DNA of 64,000 nucleotides. It comes from Saccharicrinis sp963667815. GTDB taxonomy: Bacteria; Bacteroidota; Bacteroidia; Bacteroidales; Marinilabiliaceae. The translations under genes and the position numbers were made by a program. The stretch lies in assembly GCA_963667815.1 (NCBI GenBank), contig OY764021.1; one strand, written 5' to 3'. Below, in pieces: positions 28,020-36,054 of the stretch. Position 1 is the stretch's first letter, and every line of letters begins with the position of its first letter. The notes beneath the pieces were generated by a model that searched no databases, was not told the origin of the DNA, and saw nothing but the letters and a program-made list of their open reading frames with translations.

Positions 28020-28409
28020 CTAATCTTCCTCAAAAAATTCTTTAATGGCTCCTAAATAATAATCATTCCAACCTTCACATATATCATCAAAATCTTCTTC
28101 CGGAATATTTGTGTGATTCAGTTCAACCTGACAATGATTTTTTTGCTCAAATATCTTTATCGTAACAATTGATGGATCAGGTTGCTCTCCAAAGTACCAC
28201 TGCTGAACTACTTTTTCATTTGTTTTAAACTCCAAATTTTTTCCCACAATGTCACCTTCCCATAATGAAAATTCTGTTCCTGGTTCAGTACTCATCTGAG
28301 CAGGATAACCAGACCATAATTCTATAGTAAACGGATTGGTTAGTGCAGCATAAATGTCCTCAGCCTCAGCTTTAATTTTAATTCGAGTTTTATAATCTTT
28401 ATAACTCAT
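28020..28409 (-). CDS. SRPBCC / AHSA1-like START-fold protein
   Basis: 129 residues from ATG 28409; a TTG three codons upstream is less likely. The START-like fold is seen in TRIKIKAEAEDIYAALTNPFTIELWSG at the start and the TKVNEKVVQQWYFGEQPD-type middle, ending with EGWNDYYLGAIKEFFEE, the AHSA1-family C-terminal helix. These proteins bind hydrophobic ligands or act on Hsp90 in eukaryotes; the bacterial role is mostly unknown. It lies 69 bp upstream of comEC. A -7 candidate sits next to the terminator of the preceding C1-peptidase gene. Confidence 0.82.
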   Translation of the reverse strand: MSYKDYKTRIKIKAEAEDIYAALTNPFTIELWSGYPAQMSTEPGTEFSLWEGDIVGKNLEFKTNEKVVQQWYFGEQPDPSIVTIKIFEQKNHCQVELNHTNIPEEDFDDICEGWNDYYLGAIKEFFEED

Positions 28410-28445
28410 TATTATCAAAATAAATTAAATAAATAATCTTTAATA

Positions 28446-28453
28446 CAAATATA
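28446..28453 (-). promoter_or_regulatory. Candidate -7 box of the SRPBCC gene
   Basis: The minus strand reads TATATTTG, a full match to TAnnTTTG, 37 bp before the ATG. The expected -33 position reads CTTT rather than TTTG. It abuts the T-run of the C1-peptidase terminator. Confidence 0.4.
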
Positions 28454-28484
28454 AAAAAAAAGCTACCCCTATAAAGAGATAGCT
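28453..28484 (-). terminator. Terminator of the C1 peptidase gene
   Basis: On the minus strand AGCTATC (28478-28484) pairs with GGTAGCT (28461-28467), 7 bp with one wobble, followed by a run of nine T. It lies 56 bp after the stop codon at 28540. Confidence 0.75.
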
Positions 28485-28539
28485 CTATTCTGATACCATT
28501 TTACAATGATTGGGTAAATTGTGTTTTGATACCTGAACG

Positions 28540-29736
28540 TTATTTTATTCCTAATTTCTTCTTAATTTCCTTTGGAAGTACATTTTTATTAATCATGATG
28601 TTCATAGTCTTCAACAGAACAAATGACTCTGATGCATAAAAGTATCCATCATATTTATTGTTAGTGTTCCATGAATTTTTCACTTTGTAATAAATATTTC
28701 CTTCCTGATCTTTAACCATTCCGGTAATATGCATACCATGGTCATCTGTTGTTAGGTAATTATCAAACTGAGTTTGACGTAACTCTGGAGTAATTGTTTT
28801 TTCTTTAACAGGTCCTTCAAAACTATACATCATTTTTTCTCTCTCAGCCTTAGTCATAGTTTCCCATTTTGACCTTTCAGAATCAGAAAGCTCTTCAACA
28901 TCACTTTCTGGAACTATTGCAACACCATTTCTGAATGAAAATCCTTTTTCACTAACATCTGAAGCCCACGCAAAAGTATGTCCATCTTTTAATGAAGCCT
29001 TCATAATCTCTTTTAAGTCATCAAGCTTTACATTATAAACTTCTCCCCACACCCAGTTATCCGGAACTTCAAAAATAAATTGAGAATAGTATGGATGATG
29101 CGTAAATGAAGTAACGATGATATAATCTTCCGGATTAATACCCATATATTCTTTAGAGAAGGTATTTGGAGTATATTCCTTTCCTTCGTATGTAAATGAT
29201 TCTGGATATTCACCTAAATATGCATCTAAAATACCATTGAATCCCTTATGCCATACTGGAGTTAATTTTTTATTTTTATTCTTAAGTACGCCATCAACAT
29301 ATGCCTTAAGCAATTCATCCATTTCACCATGAACATGATTTTCTTCCCCATATTGTAAACCTTTGTAAGCCTCTTCCGGAACTAAACCATAGTTTCTCCA
29401 GGTATACAATACATCTTCAAATGATCCTCCAGCTCCAAAGTTTAAAGAACCATGCAAGCGTACATACTTAACAGCTTTGTCTGAATAACAGTTTCTAACC
29501 ACAAACATTTCAGATAAGTTGATATCCTTTTTACCTGCTTTCAACATTTCAGACTCAAGAAATGATAATCCAGAAAAACTCCAACATGTTCCTGAACGGT
29601 ACTGATCTTTTACTGAAGTTGCATCTAAATCATAAATGGTTTCAAATTTATAACCTTTATCTTCCTCTTGTGCCATGATATTGCTTGCTAACAGAGCCAA
29701 CAATATTATGGAACCTATTAATCTTACATTCTTCAT
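28540..29736 (-). CDS. Exported C1-family cysteine peptidase (aminopeptidase C / bleomycin-hydrolase type)
   Basis: 398 residues with a signal peptide (cleavage near NIMAQ). Papain-fold catalytic residues are clear: the cysteine in RSGTCWSFSG (about 51), the histidine in DDHGMHITGMV and the asparagine in KNSWNT. Blocks such as FVVRNCYSDKAVKYVRLHG and EEAYKGLQYGEENHVHG fit PepC. Bacteroidota members are secreted and shorter than cytoplasmic PepC. It would release amino acids from periplasmic or external peptides. Monocistronic, with a terminator downstream. Confidence 0.93.
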   Translation of the reverse strand: MKNVRLIGSIILLALLASNIMAQEEDKGYKFETIYDLDATSVKDQYRSGTCWSFSGLSFLESEMLKAGKKDINLSEMFVVRNCYSDKAVKYVRLHGSLNFGAGGSFEDVLYTWRNYGLVPEEAYKGLQYGEENHVHGEMDELLKAYVDGVLKNKNKKLTPVWHKGFNGILDAYLGEYPESFTYEGKEYTPNTFSKEYMGINPEDYIIVTSFTHHPYYSQFIFEVPDNWVWGEVYNVKLDDLKEIMKASLKDGHTFAWASDVSEKGFSFRNGVAIVPESDVEELSDSERSKWETMTKAEREKMMYSFEGPVKEKTITPELRQTQFDNYLTTDDHGMHITGMVKDQEGNIYYKVKNSWNTNNKYDGYFYASESFVLLKTMNIMINKNVLPKEIKKKLGIK

Positions 29737-29854
29737 ATAAATCTATAATCTTTAATTTTAGAGGTCAAAGAAAATAAATATATAAACACAACAATATGAT
29801 AAATAACAGGTTTAAATGGACTGGAATTTTTATCAAAATGTGATCTAATAGCTT

Positions 29855-30913
29855 CTACTTAATTAAAATTTTTAAGTCTTTACGCTTAATCTTATCCGTT
29901 TCTGTAAGAGGAAATTTATGAATAACACACACCTGCTTAGGTTGTTCATATTTAGGAAGTTGAGAAATCAAAGATTTTATTTGTGTGATATCAGAAATTG
30001 GATTATTTTCTTCAACAACAAGAACAATTTTCTCACCTAGTTTAACATCTGTAACTGAAGAAATATAAAAACGACCAGGTATTCTATTTGCCAACTTCGC
30101 TTCAATCTTTTCCGGCACAACCTTAATGCCTCCACTATTGATAATATTATCAAACCTACCTAACCATATAAATTCCTGATTTGATACAAGTTTAACGATG
30201 TCATTGGTAACAATAACGAAATCTGCAATATCATTCGCTTCAATAACCAAACATTCTCTTTCATCCAGAGAAAAAGATACACCTGGCATTGCCTTAAAAG
30301 CATCATCTCCAACTTTTCGAATCGCAACATGCGATACCGTTTCTGTCATGCCATAAGTTTCATAGCATGCCGTTTTAGAACCTTTAAGTGCAGAAACCAA
30401 TGTTTTTGATATGGCACCTCCTCCAATAATTATATTTTCAACACGATCCCCTTGAACAACTTCCTTCATACAATTACTAAGCTGCATAGGAACCAAAGCA
30501 GCAAAATCGATTTTTTGGTGCAAATCAATAAGTGGGTTACCTGAAGGTTGTTTAATAATTAAATTAAATTCACCTACAATCGCACGAACTATCATCATTT
30601 TACCTGCTATATAGTTAGCAGACAAACATAAGAGAGCTGATGTTTCTTTACCTAATTTAAAAAAAGCATTTGTTTTTAAAGCTGAAGCAATCATATGCTT
30701 CTTTTTAAGTAGAATAAGTTTAGGATCACCTGTTGACCCAGAGGTATTGGCTGTTATATGTTCTGAGTCATTGTACCACTCTAAAATAAAACGATAAATA
30801 TCAACAAGCCAATCCGGAGTGATATCATTTTCTATTTCTTTGCTACAAAATTCAACAAGTTTAGAACCTGTATGACATACACCATTTAAGGTTATACTAT
30901 CATATTTTTTCAT
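29855..30913 (-). CDS. menE: o-Succinylbenzoate-CoA ligase
   Basis: 352 residues from ATG 30913, which overlaps the menC stop as ATGA, the classic coupled arrangement; an ATG five codons earlier is possible. Activates o-succinylbenzoate to its CoA ester for MenB. The ANL-family P-loop ITANTSGSTGDPKLI is at about 52-67, with YETYGMTETVSH, WLGRFDNIINSGGIKV and a C-terminal KIKRKDLK lysine. It is shorter than the 450-490 residues usual elsewhere, as is common for the Bacteroidota MenE. Last gene of the menA-menC-menE block. Confidence 0.93.
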   Translation of the reverse strand: MKKYDSITLNGVCHTGSKLVEFCSKEIENDITPDWLVDIYRFILEWYNDSEHITANTSGSTGDPKLILLKKKHMIASALKTNAFFKLGKETSALLCLSANYIAGKMMIVRAIVGEFNLIIKQPSGNPLIDLHQKIDFAALVPMQLSNCMKEVVQGDRVENIIIGGGAISKTLVSALKGSKTACYETYGMTETVSHVAIRKVGDDAFKAMPGVSFSLDERECLVIEANDIADFVIVTNDIVKLVSNQEFIWLGRFDNIINSGGIKVVPEKIEAKLANRIPGRFYISSVTDVKLGEKIVLVVEENNPISDITQIKSLISQLPKYEQPKQVCVIHKFPLTETDKIKRKDLKILIK

Positions 30914-31956
30914 AGCAAGTTTCCCCATTTTAAATTTTGCTTATAACATAAATGACCATTTTCAACAACTAATGGGGATGAAATATTATTTGAAAAAACT
31001 TTACCAGTTCCTAATCCTTGAGGCATGTTATTATCTTGTATCGAAGTCCATTGAGCAATGGCGCTTAAACCGATATTTCCTTCCAGTGCAGAAGTAGCCC
31101 ACCACCCTATATTTAGCTCTTTGGCTATTTCAATCCATTCTTCAGAGGCTTTAAAACCACCGAGCAATGACGGTTTAAGAATAATATATGCAGGATTAAT
31201 TTGAGCAAGTAACTCATATTTCATTTCTCTTGAGTGTATACCAATAAGTTCCTCATCCAAAGCAACAGGTAATGGTGATTTTTTACAAATCTGAGCCATT
31301 TCTTTCCATTGATTGGCTTTTATGGGCTGCTCTATTGAATGAATATCCAAATCATACAGCTGTTGCATCTTATCAATGGCCTCATCCACCGAAAAAGCCC
31401 CATTGGCATCTACCCTTATCTCTATTTTATTTACAGAATATATACTTCTAATCTCTTTTATCAGATTGATTTCTTTGTCAAAATTAAGCGCTCCAATTTT
31501 TATCTTTATACAATTAAATCCTTCCTGAAGCTTTTGGGATATTTGAGTTTTCATATATTCAACATCTCCCATCCAGATCAGACCGTTTATAGAGATATTT
31601 CTTTGACCAGAATAAAAATCTGAATCAAATATTTTCCTCTTTCCTCCATTTTGTAAATCAAGCAAAGCCATTTCTACTCCAAAACGAATGGATGGCCATT
31701 CTTTAAGGGATTCCTGAAAATCTAATTTATATTCATTGATATTTTCACAAACCTCTTTTAATTTATCTACATATTCTGGCTTATCATCTATACTCAATTT
31801 CGGAAGAATAGAGCACTCTCCTATCCCTACTATTTCAGGGTAATTTTTATCAATAATTTGAATATACCAACTATCCTTTGTTGTTAAAACTCCCCTTGAA
31901 GTTCCTCCCGGAGTAATAAACTGAAATTTGTGTGGAGTAATTTTCGCTTGTAACAT
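30910..31956 (-). CDS. menC: o-Succinylbenzoate synthase
   Basis: 348 residues from ATG 31956. Enolase-superfamily dehydratase converting SHCHC to o-succinylbenzoate in menaquinone synthesis. The catalytic pattern is visible: the lysine pair in IKIKIGAL, the metal-binding Asp in RVDANGAFS, Glu in SIEQPIK and Asp/Glu in ALDEELIG, and the second catalytic lysine in YIILKPSLLGG. It lies 5 bp downstream of menA and overlaps menE by 4 bp. Confidence 0.94.
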   Translation of the reverse strand: MLQAKITPHKFQFITPGGTSRGVLTTKDSWYIQIIDKNYPEIVGIGECSILPKLSIDDKPEYVDKLKEVCENINEYKLDFQESLKEWPSIRFGVEMALLDLQNGGKRKIFDSDFYSGQRNISINGLIWMGDVEYMKTQISQKLQEGFNCIKIKIGALNFDKEINLIKEIRSIYSVNKIEIRVDANGAFSVDEAIDKMQQLYDLDIHSIEQPIKANQWKEMAQICKKSPLPVALDEELIGIHSREMKYELLAQINPAYIILKPSLLGGFKASEEWIEIAKELNIGWWATSALEGNIGLSAIAQWTSIQDNNMPQGLGTGKVFSNNISSPLVVENGHLCYKQNLKWGNLL

Positions 31957-31961
31957 CAAAA

Positions 31962-32867
31962 TTAAATAAATAATAATGGTAAACCGATAAACAGCACCAA
32001 AAGAAACGTTGAAATTGCTAACTTTTTAAGATATGGATATAATAACATCGGATCTTCATTTTTATACACAAAAATCAAATCTTTAATTAAAAGGATGAAT
32101 ACCACAACAAATATCCACTGATACCATTCAGTAAAGTTAAACACTGAAAAAATTAAAAGAGATAGTATAGCGCCTATATGCAGAAACACGTGATACTTTT
32201 TTCCCCATGTACTTCCTTTTATAACAACTAGTGTATTCTTTCCTGTTTTTGCATCAGTTTCAACATCTCTCAGATTATTTAAGTTCAATACACCTACACT
32301 TAAAAAGCCCATAGCCGAAGCGGGTAAAACAACCCACCATAATAATGTTCCTGTGTGTAAAAAATAAGTACCCAATACTCCTACCAAACCAAAAAATATA
32401 AATACGAAAAAATCTCCCAATCCTCGGTATCCATATGGATTTTTACCAACAGTGTACTTTATTGCTGCAGCTATAGCACCTATACCTATTACAAATAATC
32501 CAATAGATTTAATACCAACAGCACTAAAATTCCCAAAATAGATAAGTACTATACCTGATAATAAAGAAAGCGATGAGAATACAATTACTGTATTACGCAT
32601 CGCTTTCATTGAAATTTTTCCAGATGCTACCATTCTTTCCGGCCCAACTCGCTCTTCATTATCAGCACCAGAAATAGCATCTCCATAATCATTGGCAACA
32701 TTTGATAATATTTGCAAAAACACTGTAGTTATAACTGCAAATATTCCAACATAAGAATTATAACTATTATGATATGCTGCTATAATATTACCCATTAAAA
32801 CAGTAGATACTGCCAATGGTAATGTTTGCAACCTGAATGATAAAATATATGGTTTAATATTTAACAT
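31962..32867 (-). CDS. menA: 1,4-Dihydroxy-2-naphthoate polyprenyltransferase
   Basis: 301 residues with eight to nine membrane helices. Attaches the isoprenoid tail to DHNA to give demethylmenaquinone, in the inner membrane. The two Asp-rich motifs of the UbiA superfamily are NVANDYGDAISGADNEERVG (about 62-81) and NNLRDVETDAKTGK (about 195-208). Start ATG 32867 is preceded one base upstream by a perfect 6-bp hairpin (32869-32886) and 28 bp separate it from the receptor gene. menC follows 5 bp downstream. Confidence 0.95.
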   Translation of the reverse strand: MLNIKPYILSFRLQTLPLAVSTVLMGNIIAAYHNSYNSYVGIFAVITTVFLQILSNVANDYGDAISGADNEERVGPERMVASGKISMKAMRNTVIVFSSLSLLSGIVLIYFGNFSAVGIKSIGLFVIGIGAIAAAIKYTVGKNPYGYRGLGDFFVFIFFGLVGVLGTYFLHTGTLLWWVVLPASAMGFLSVGVLNLNNLRDVETDAKTGKNTLVVIKGSTWGKKYHVFLHIGAILSLLIFSVFNFTEWYQWIFVVVFILLIKDLIFVYKNEDPMLLYPYLKKLAISTFLLVLFIGLPLLFI

Positions 32868-32868
32868 A

Positions 32869-32895
32869 CGCTTAATTTAATAAGCGTCAAAGATA
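32869..32895 (-). promoter_or_regulatory. Hairpin and -7 candidate directly before menA
   Basis: CGCTTA / TAAGCG (32869-32874 and 32881-32886, perfect) forms a hairpin ending one base before the menA ATG. Next to it the minus strand has TATCTTTG (32888-32895), a full -7 match that abuts the receptor stop codon. The nearest -33 TTTG is 23 bp away, wider than usual. Confidence 0.4.
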
Positions 32896-34995
32896 TTAAA
32901 ACGACTCAAAACCTTTTTCAAAATCTTTATCGAAAATTTTAATTTCCTTATTTGGGGTCTTAACTTTATTAACAGATGGTTTATCATCTCTATGAACCTT
33001 TTTCTGTAAACCAAAGTCAGACTCATTATAATCATCCAAATCTATGCTCTCTTCACTTTCTCGTTTAAAAGCCTCAAGAACCTCATTTTCATCCATTTTA
33101 AAATAACTCACTAATTCCTTTAGATGATCCGCCTGAGAAGATAATTCTTCTGCACTGGCTGCTAACTCTTCACTGGCAGATGCATTTTGTTGTGTTAAGT
33201 TATTGAGTTCCTGAATAACTGTATTAACCTGTTCTGCACCTTTTAATTGCTCTTCACTTGATGTAGCAATCTCTTGCACTAACTCCGTTGTTTTTTCAAT
33301 CTCAGGAGCCATCTCTCCTACTTTTTCTCCTGCAGACTTCACTACTTCAAAACTCTCTTTAGACAAGCCTAATATCTCATTGGCAGCATTCTTACTTACT
33401 TCAGCTAACTTTCTAACTTCTTCTGCAACAACTGCAAAGCCACGCCCTTGATTGCCTGCACGAGCAGCTTCTACTGCTGCATTTAAACTTAAAATATTGG
33501 TTTGAAAGGCGATATCTTCAATGATCTTAATTTTATTTGAAATAGAACTGGTTACTTCAATAGATTTATGTGTACTATCATAAACGCCTTGCATGGTATC
33601 ATGAGCTTTTGACGAAATACCTTCTGTGTTTTTAGCATTTTGAGAATTCATCTCAATATTACTAACCATTTCTTCCATTGTGGAAGAAACCTCTTCAACA
33701 GAGGCAGCCTGCTCTGTGGCACCTTGTGATATTTGTTGAGATGTTGAACTAACCTGATGACCAGCAGAGGCAATATTTGAAGAACCTGTTATAATCTCAG
33801 ATACAATACCTTTTAGTTTTCTAATCATATCATTTAATGCAACAGCCATTTGACCAATTTCATCTTTCTGATCAATATCAATATTAACTGTTAAATCACC
33901 ATCGGCAACTTTTTTAGCAAATTCAACTGTTTTACCAATTGGTCTGCTAATTGAACGTGCCATATACCCATTAAACAAAACAAACACAACTACCCCAATC
34001 AATAATACAATAATAATAACACCAATTATATCATATACTTCTTTATGAACTTCAGATTGATAAAACGATACTGCAACATACGACTCTATCGTAGGAATAT
34101 ATTCATAAAATAAAGCTTTTTCTTTGCCCTCAAAGTGATAATAAAACTTACCTATATCACTTTTCAATGCATTTTCCTGTATTTTCTGAAAGAACTCTTC
34201 ATTTGAATAATTCACTCCCTCACCTGTAGGATGAATAAGCATTTGACCATCTTTACCAATTAAAAAGGGATATCCTGTCTCCAAGTATTTTTTGCTTGCA
34301 AAAATGCCTTTTATTTTAGATAAATCTTTTTCCTTTAATCCTACATACAATATTCCCTGAACTTCTCCATCAATAAAAATAGGTTCGTAAACAGTCAAAT
34401 ACCAATCATCCACAACAAAAGCACGTCCTTGATAAGTTTCTCCTTTCAATATAGTTTGTATAACAGGCGATTCATTAGGTATATAGGTATTCACTCCTCG
34501 TTGTCCTTCTTTATTCATTACATTAGTGGAAATACGAAGAAAACCTTGAGGTATTTTTTGAAAAATTGTAGCTGTTCCATTTAATAGATCCCCTACTTCT
34601 TCAACAAAATCATAATGATGATAAAGTAAATCTCCACCAAAACTAAATTCAGGAATCTCAACATCTATTTTTTCATGAGTTAATTGATTAACAGCAAGTA
34701 TTTGAGATGTTTTATTTTTGTTTAACGCTAACTTTCGTTGATAAAATAACTTATTAGCAACGCCTATACCTGATTCTACAAATTCTTGCTTCGTTTCAAT
34801 CTGTAATTCAATCATTCGCTTTAGATTCTTTGTCTCTTCTAGTGACAAATCATCCATTGATTTCATAAGTGTACTGTATTCTGAATAAACAGCGAAGGCA
34901 CCTAAGGTGGTGATTATGATAACAACAATAGAACCCAGCACTAAATTAAGCCGCTTTCCAATTTCAATATTCTTCAATGACCATTCCCTCTTCAT
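32896..34995 (-). CDS. Methyl-accepting chemotaxis protein
   Basis: 699 residues. A membrane helix (about 16-38), a periplasmic Cache-type sensor (about 40-315, Cache_3/Cache_2-like; LTVYEPIFIDGEVQGILYVGLK), a second helix (about 322-345), HAMP (about 346-400) and the cytoplasmic signalling coiled coil with the conserved hairpin tip AFQTNILSLNAAVEAARAG. It ends with a 50-residue tail closing in GFESF, which fits the receptor pentapeptide that tethers CheR/CheB. It sits between menB and menA. A terminator separates it from menB, and menA starts 28 bp after its stop. Confidence 0.94.
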   Translation of the reverse strand: MKREWSLKNIEIGKRLNLVLGSIVVIIITTLGAFAVYSEYSTLMKSMDDLSLEETKNLKRMIELQIETKQEFVESGIGVANKLFYQRKLALNKNKTSQILAVNQLTHEKIDVEIPEFSFGGDLLYHHYDFVEEVGDLLNGTATIFQKIPQGFLRISTNVMNKEGQRGVNTYIPNESPVIQTILKGETYQGRAFVVDDWYLTVYEPIFIDGEVQGILYVGLKEKDLSKIKGIFASKKYLETGYPFLIGKDGQMLIHPTGEGVNYSNEEFFQKIQENALKSDIGKFYYHFEGKEKALFYEYIPTIESYVAVSFYQSEVHKEVYDIIGVIIIVLLIGVVVFVLFNGYMARSISRPIGKTVEFAKKVADGDLTVNIDIDQKDEIGQMAVALNDMIRKLKGIVSEIITGSSNIASAGHQVSSTSQQISQGATEQAASVEEVSSTMEEMVSNIEMNSQNAKNTEGISSKAHDTMQGVYDSTHKSIEVTSSISNKIKIIEDIAFQTNILSLNAAVEAARAGNQGRGFAVVAEEVRKLAEVSKNAANEILGLSKESFEVVKSAGEKVGEMAPEIEKTTELVQEIATSSEEQLKGAEQVNTVIQELNNLTQQNASASEELAASAEELSSQADHLKELVSYFKMDENEVLEAFKRESEESIDLDDYNESDFGLQKKVHRDDKPSVNKVKTPNKEIKIFDKDFEKGFESF

Positions 34996-35158
34996 AACTA
35001 TAACTATAAGTGTAAAAAATTATGTTTAGGATTAGTCTTAAAAATTATGTGTTGCGTTTATAGCTATAGTACGTTTATATAAGGAGGATTGTTTTCTATC
35101 TTACTCAAAATAAGGTATTAAAACATTTTAGTCAAAACTTCAAAGTGTAATTTTTTGT

Positions 35159-35197
35159 AAAAAAAGAAGCCTCGGTATATTTAACAACCGAGGCTTC
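35159..35197 (-). terminator. Strong terminator after menB
   Basis: Perfect 11-bp arms GAAGCCTCGGT / ACCGAGGCTTC (35166-35176 and 35187-35197). On the minus strand they are followed by seven T. It starts 10 bp after the menB stop, so the menF-menD-menB transcript should end before the receptor. Confidence 0.9.
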
Positions 35198-35207
35198 ACC
35201 AATAATA

Positions 35208-36029
35208 TCATGGAAATTTTGGAAATTGTCCAAAATCCGGATCTCTTTTCTCCAGAAAGGCATTTTTCCCTTCCTGAGCTTCCTCCATTAAATAATACAT
35301 TAATGTTGCATCGCCTGCCATCTCCATTAATCCATGCTGACCATCAAGCTCAGCATTAAGACCGCGCTTAATCATCCTTAAAGCCAATGGACTTCTTTTC
35401 ATAATAGTTCTACACCATTCTACTGTAGTATCCTCTAACTGATCCAAAGGAACTACCTTATTTACCATACCCATTTTTTCAGCTTCATCGGCAGTGTATT
35501 GCTCGCATAAAAACCAAATTTCACGTGCTTTCTTTTGACCAACGTGGCGAGCTAAATATGATGACCCAAAACCTGCATCAAAGCTACCTACTTTAGGACC
35601 AGTTTGTCCAAATCGGGCATTATCTGAAGCAATGGTTAAATCGCATACTACATGTAAAACATGTCCTCCACCAATAGCATAACCATTAACCATAGCTATA
35701 ACCGGCTTTGGTAATGAACGTATTTTTTTATGTAAATCTAAAACATTAAGTCGAGGTACTCCATTTTCATCGATATACCCACCAACACCTTTTACTTTTT
35801 GATCACCTCCTGAACAGAAAGCTTTATCTCCTGTACCGGTTAATACCACAACATTGATATCCTGACGCTCTCTGCATATTTCAAAAGCATCCAGCATCTC
35901 CATGTTGGTTTCTGGCCTAAAAGCATTGTATACCTCTGGTCGGTTAATGGTTACCTTTGCAATACCTTCAAAAAACTCAAATTTAATATCGGTATATTCC
36001 TTTATTGTTTCCCAATTATATTTACTCAT
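35208..36029 (-). CDS. menB: 1,4-Dihydroxy-2-naphthoyl-CoA synthase
   Basis: 273 residues, crotonase superfamily. Cyclises o-succinylbenzoyl-CoA to DHNA-CoA. The oxyanion-hole blocks are FCSGGDQKVKG and VNGYAIGGGHVLHVVCDL. ARFGQTGPKVGSFDAGFGSSYLARHVGQ in segments is specific to MenB rather than general enoyl-CoA hydratases. It lies 25 bp downstream of menD. Confidence 0.96.
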   Translation of the reverse strand: MSKYNWETIKEYTDIKFEFFEGIAKVTINRPEVYNAFRPETNMEMLDAFEICRERQDINVVVLTGTGDKAFCSGGDQKVKGVGGYIDENGVPRLNVLDLHKKIRSLPKPVIAMVNGYAIGGGHVLHVVCDLTIASDNARFGQTGPKVGSFDAGFGSSYLARHVGQKKAREIWFLCEQYTADEAEKMGMVNKVVPLDQLEDTTVEWCRTIMKRSPLALRMIKRGLNAELDGQHGLMEMAGDATLMYYLMEEAQEGKNAFLEKRDPDFGQFPKFP

Positions 36030-36054
36030 GTCGTTTTAATTTATCCTATTTTCA

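Noticed and set aside
35081..35110. AAGGAGG with a short TTG leader ORF upstream of the receptor, plus strand
   Set aside because: The ORF would be about ten codons on the strand opposite to the receptor, with no downstream gene to regulate.
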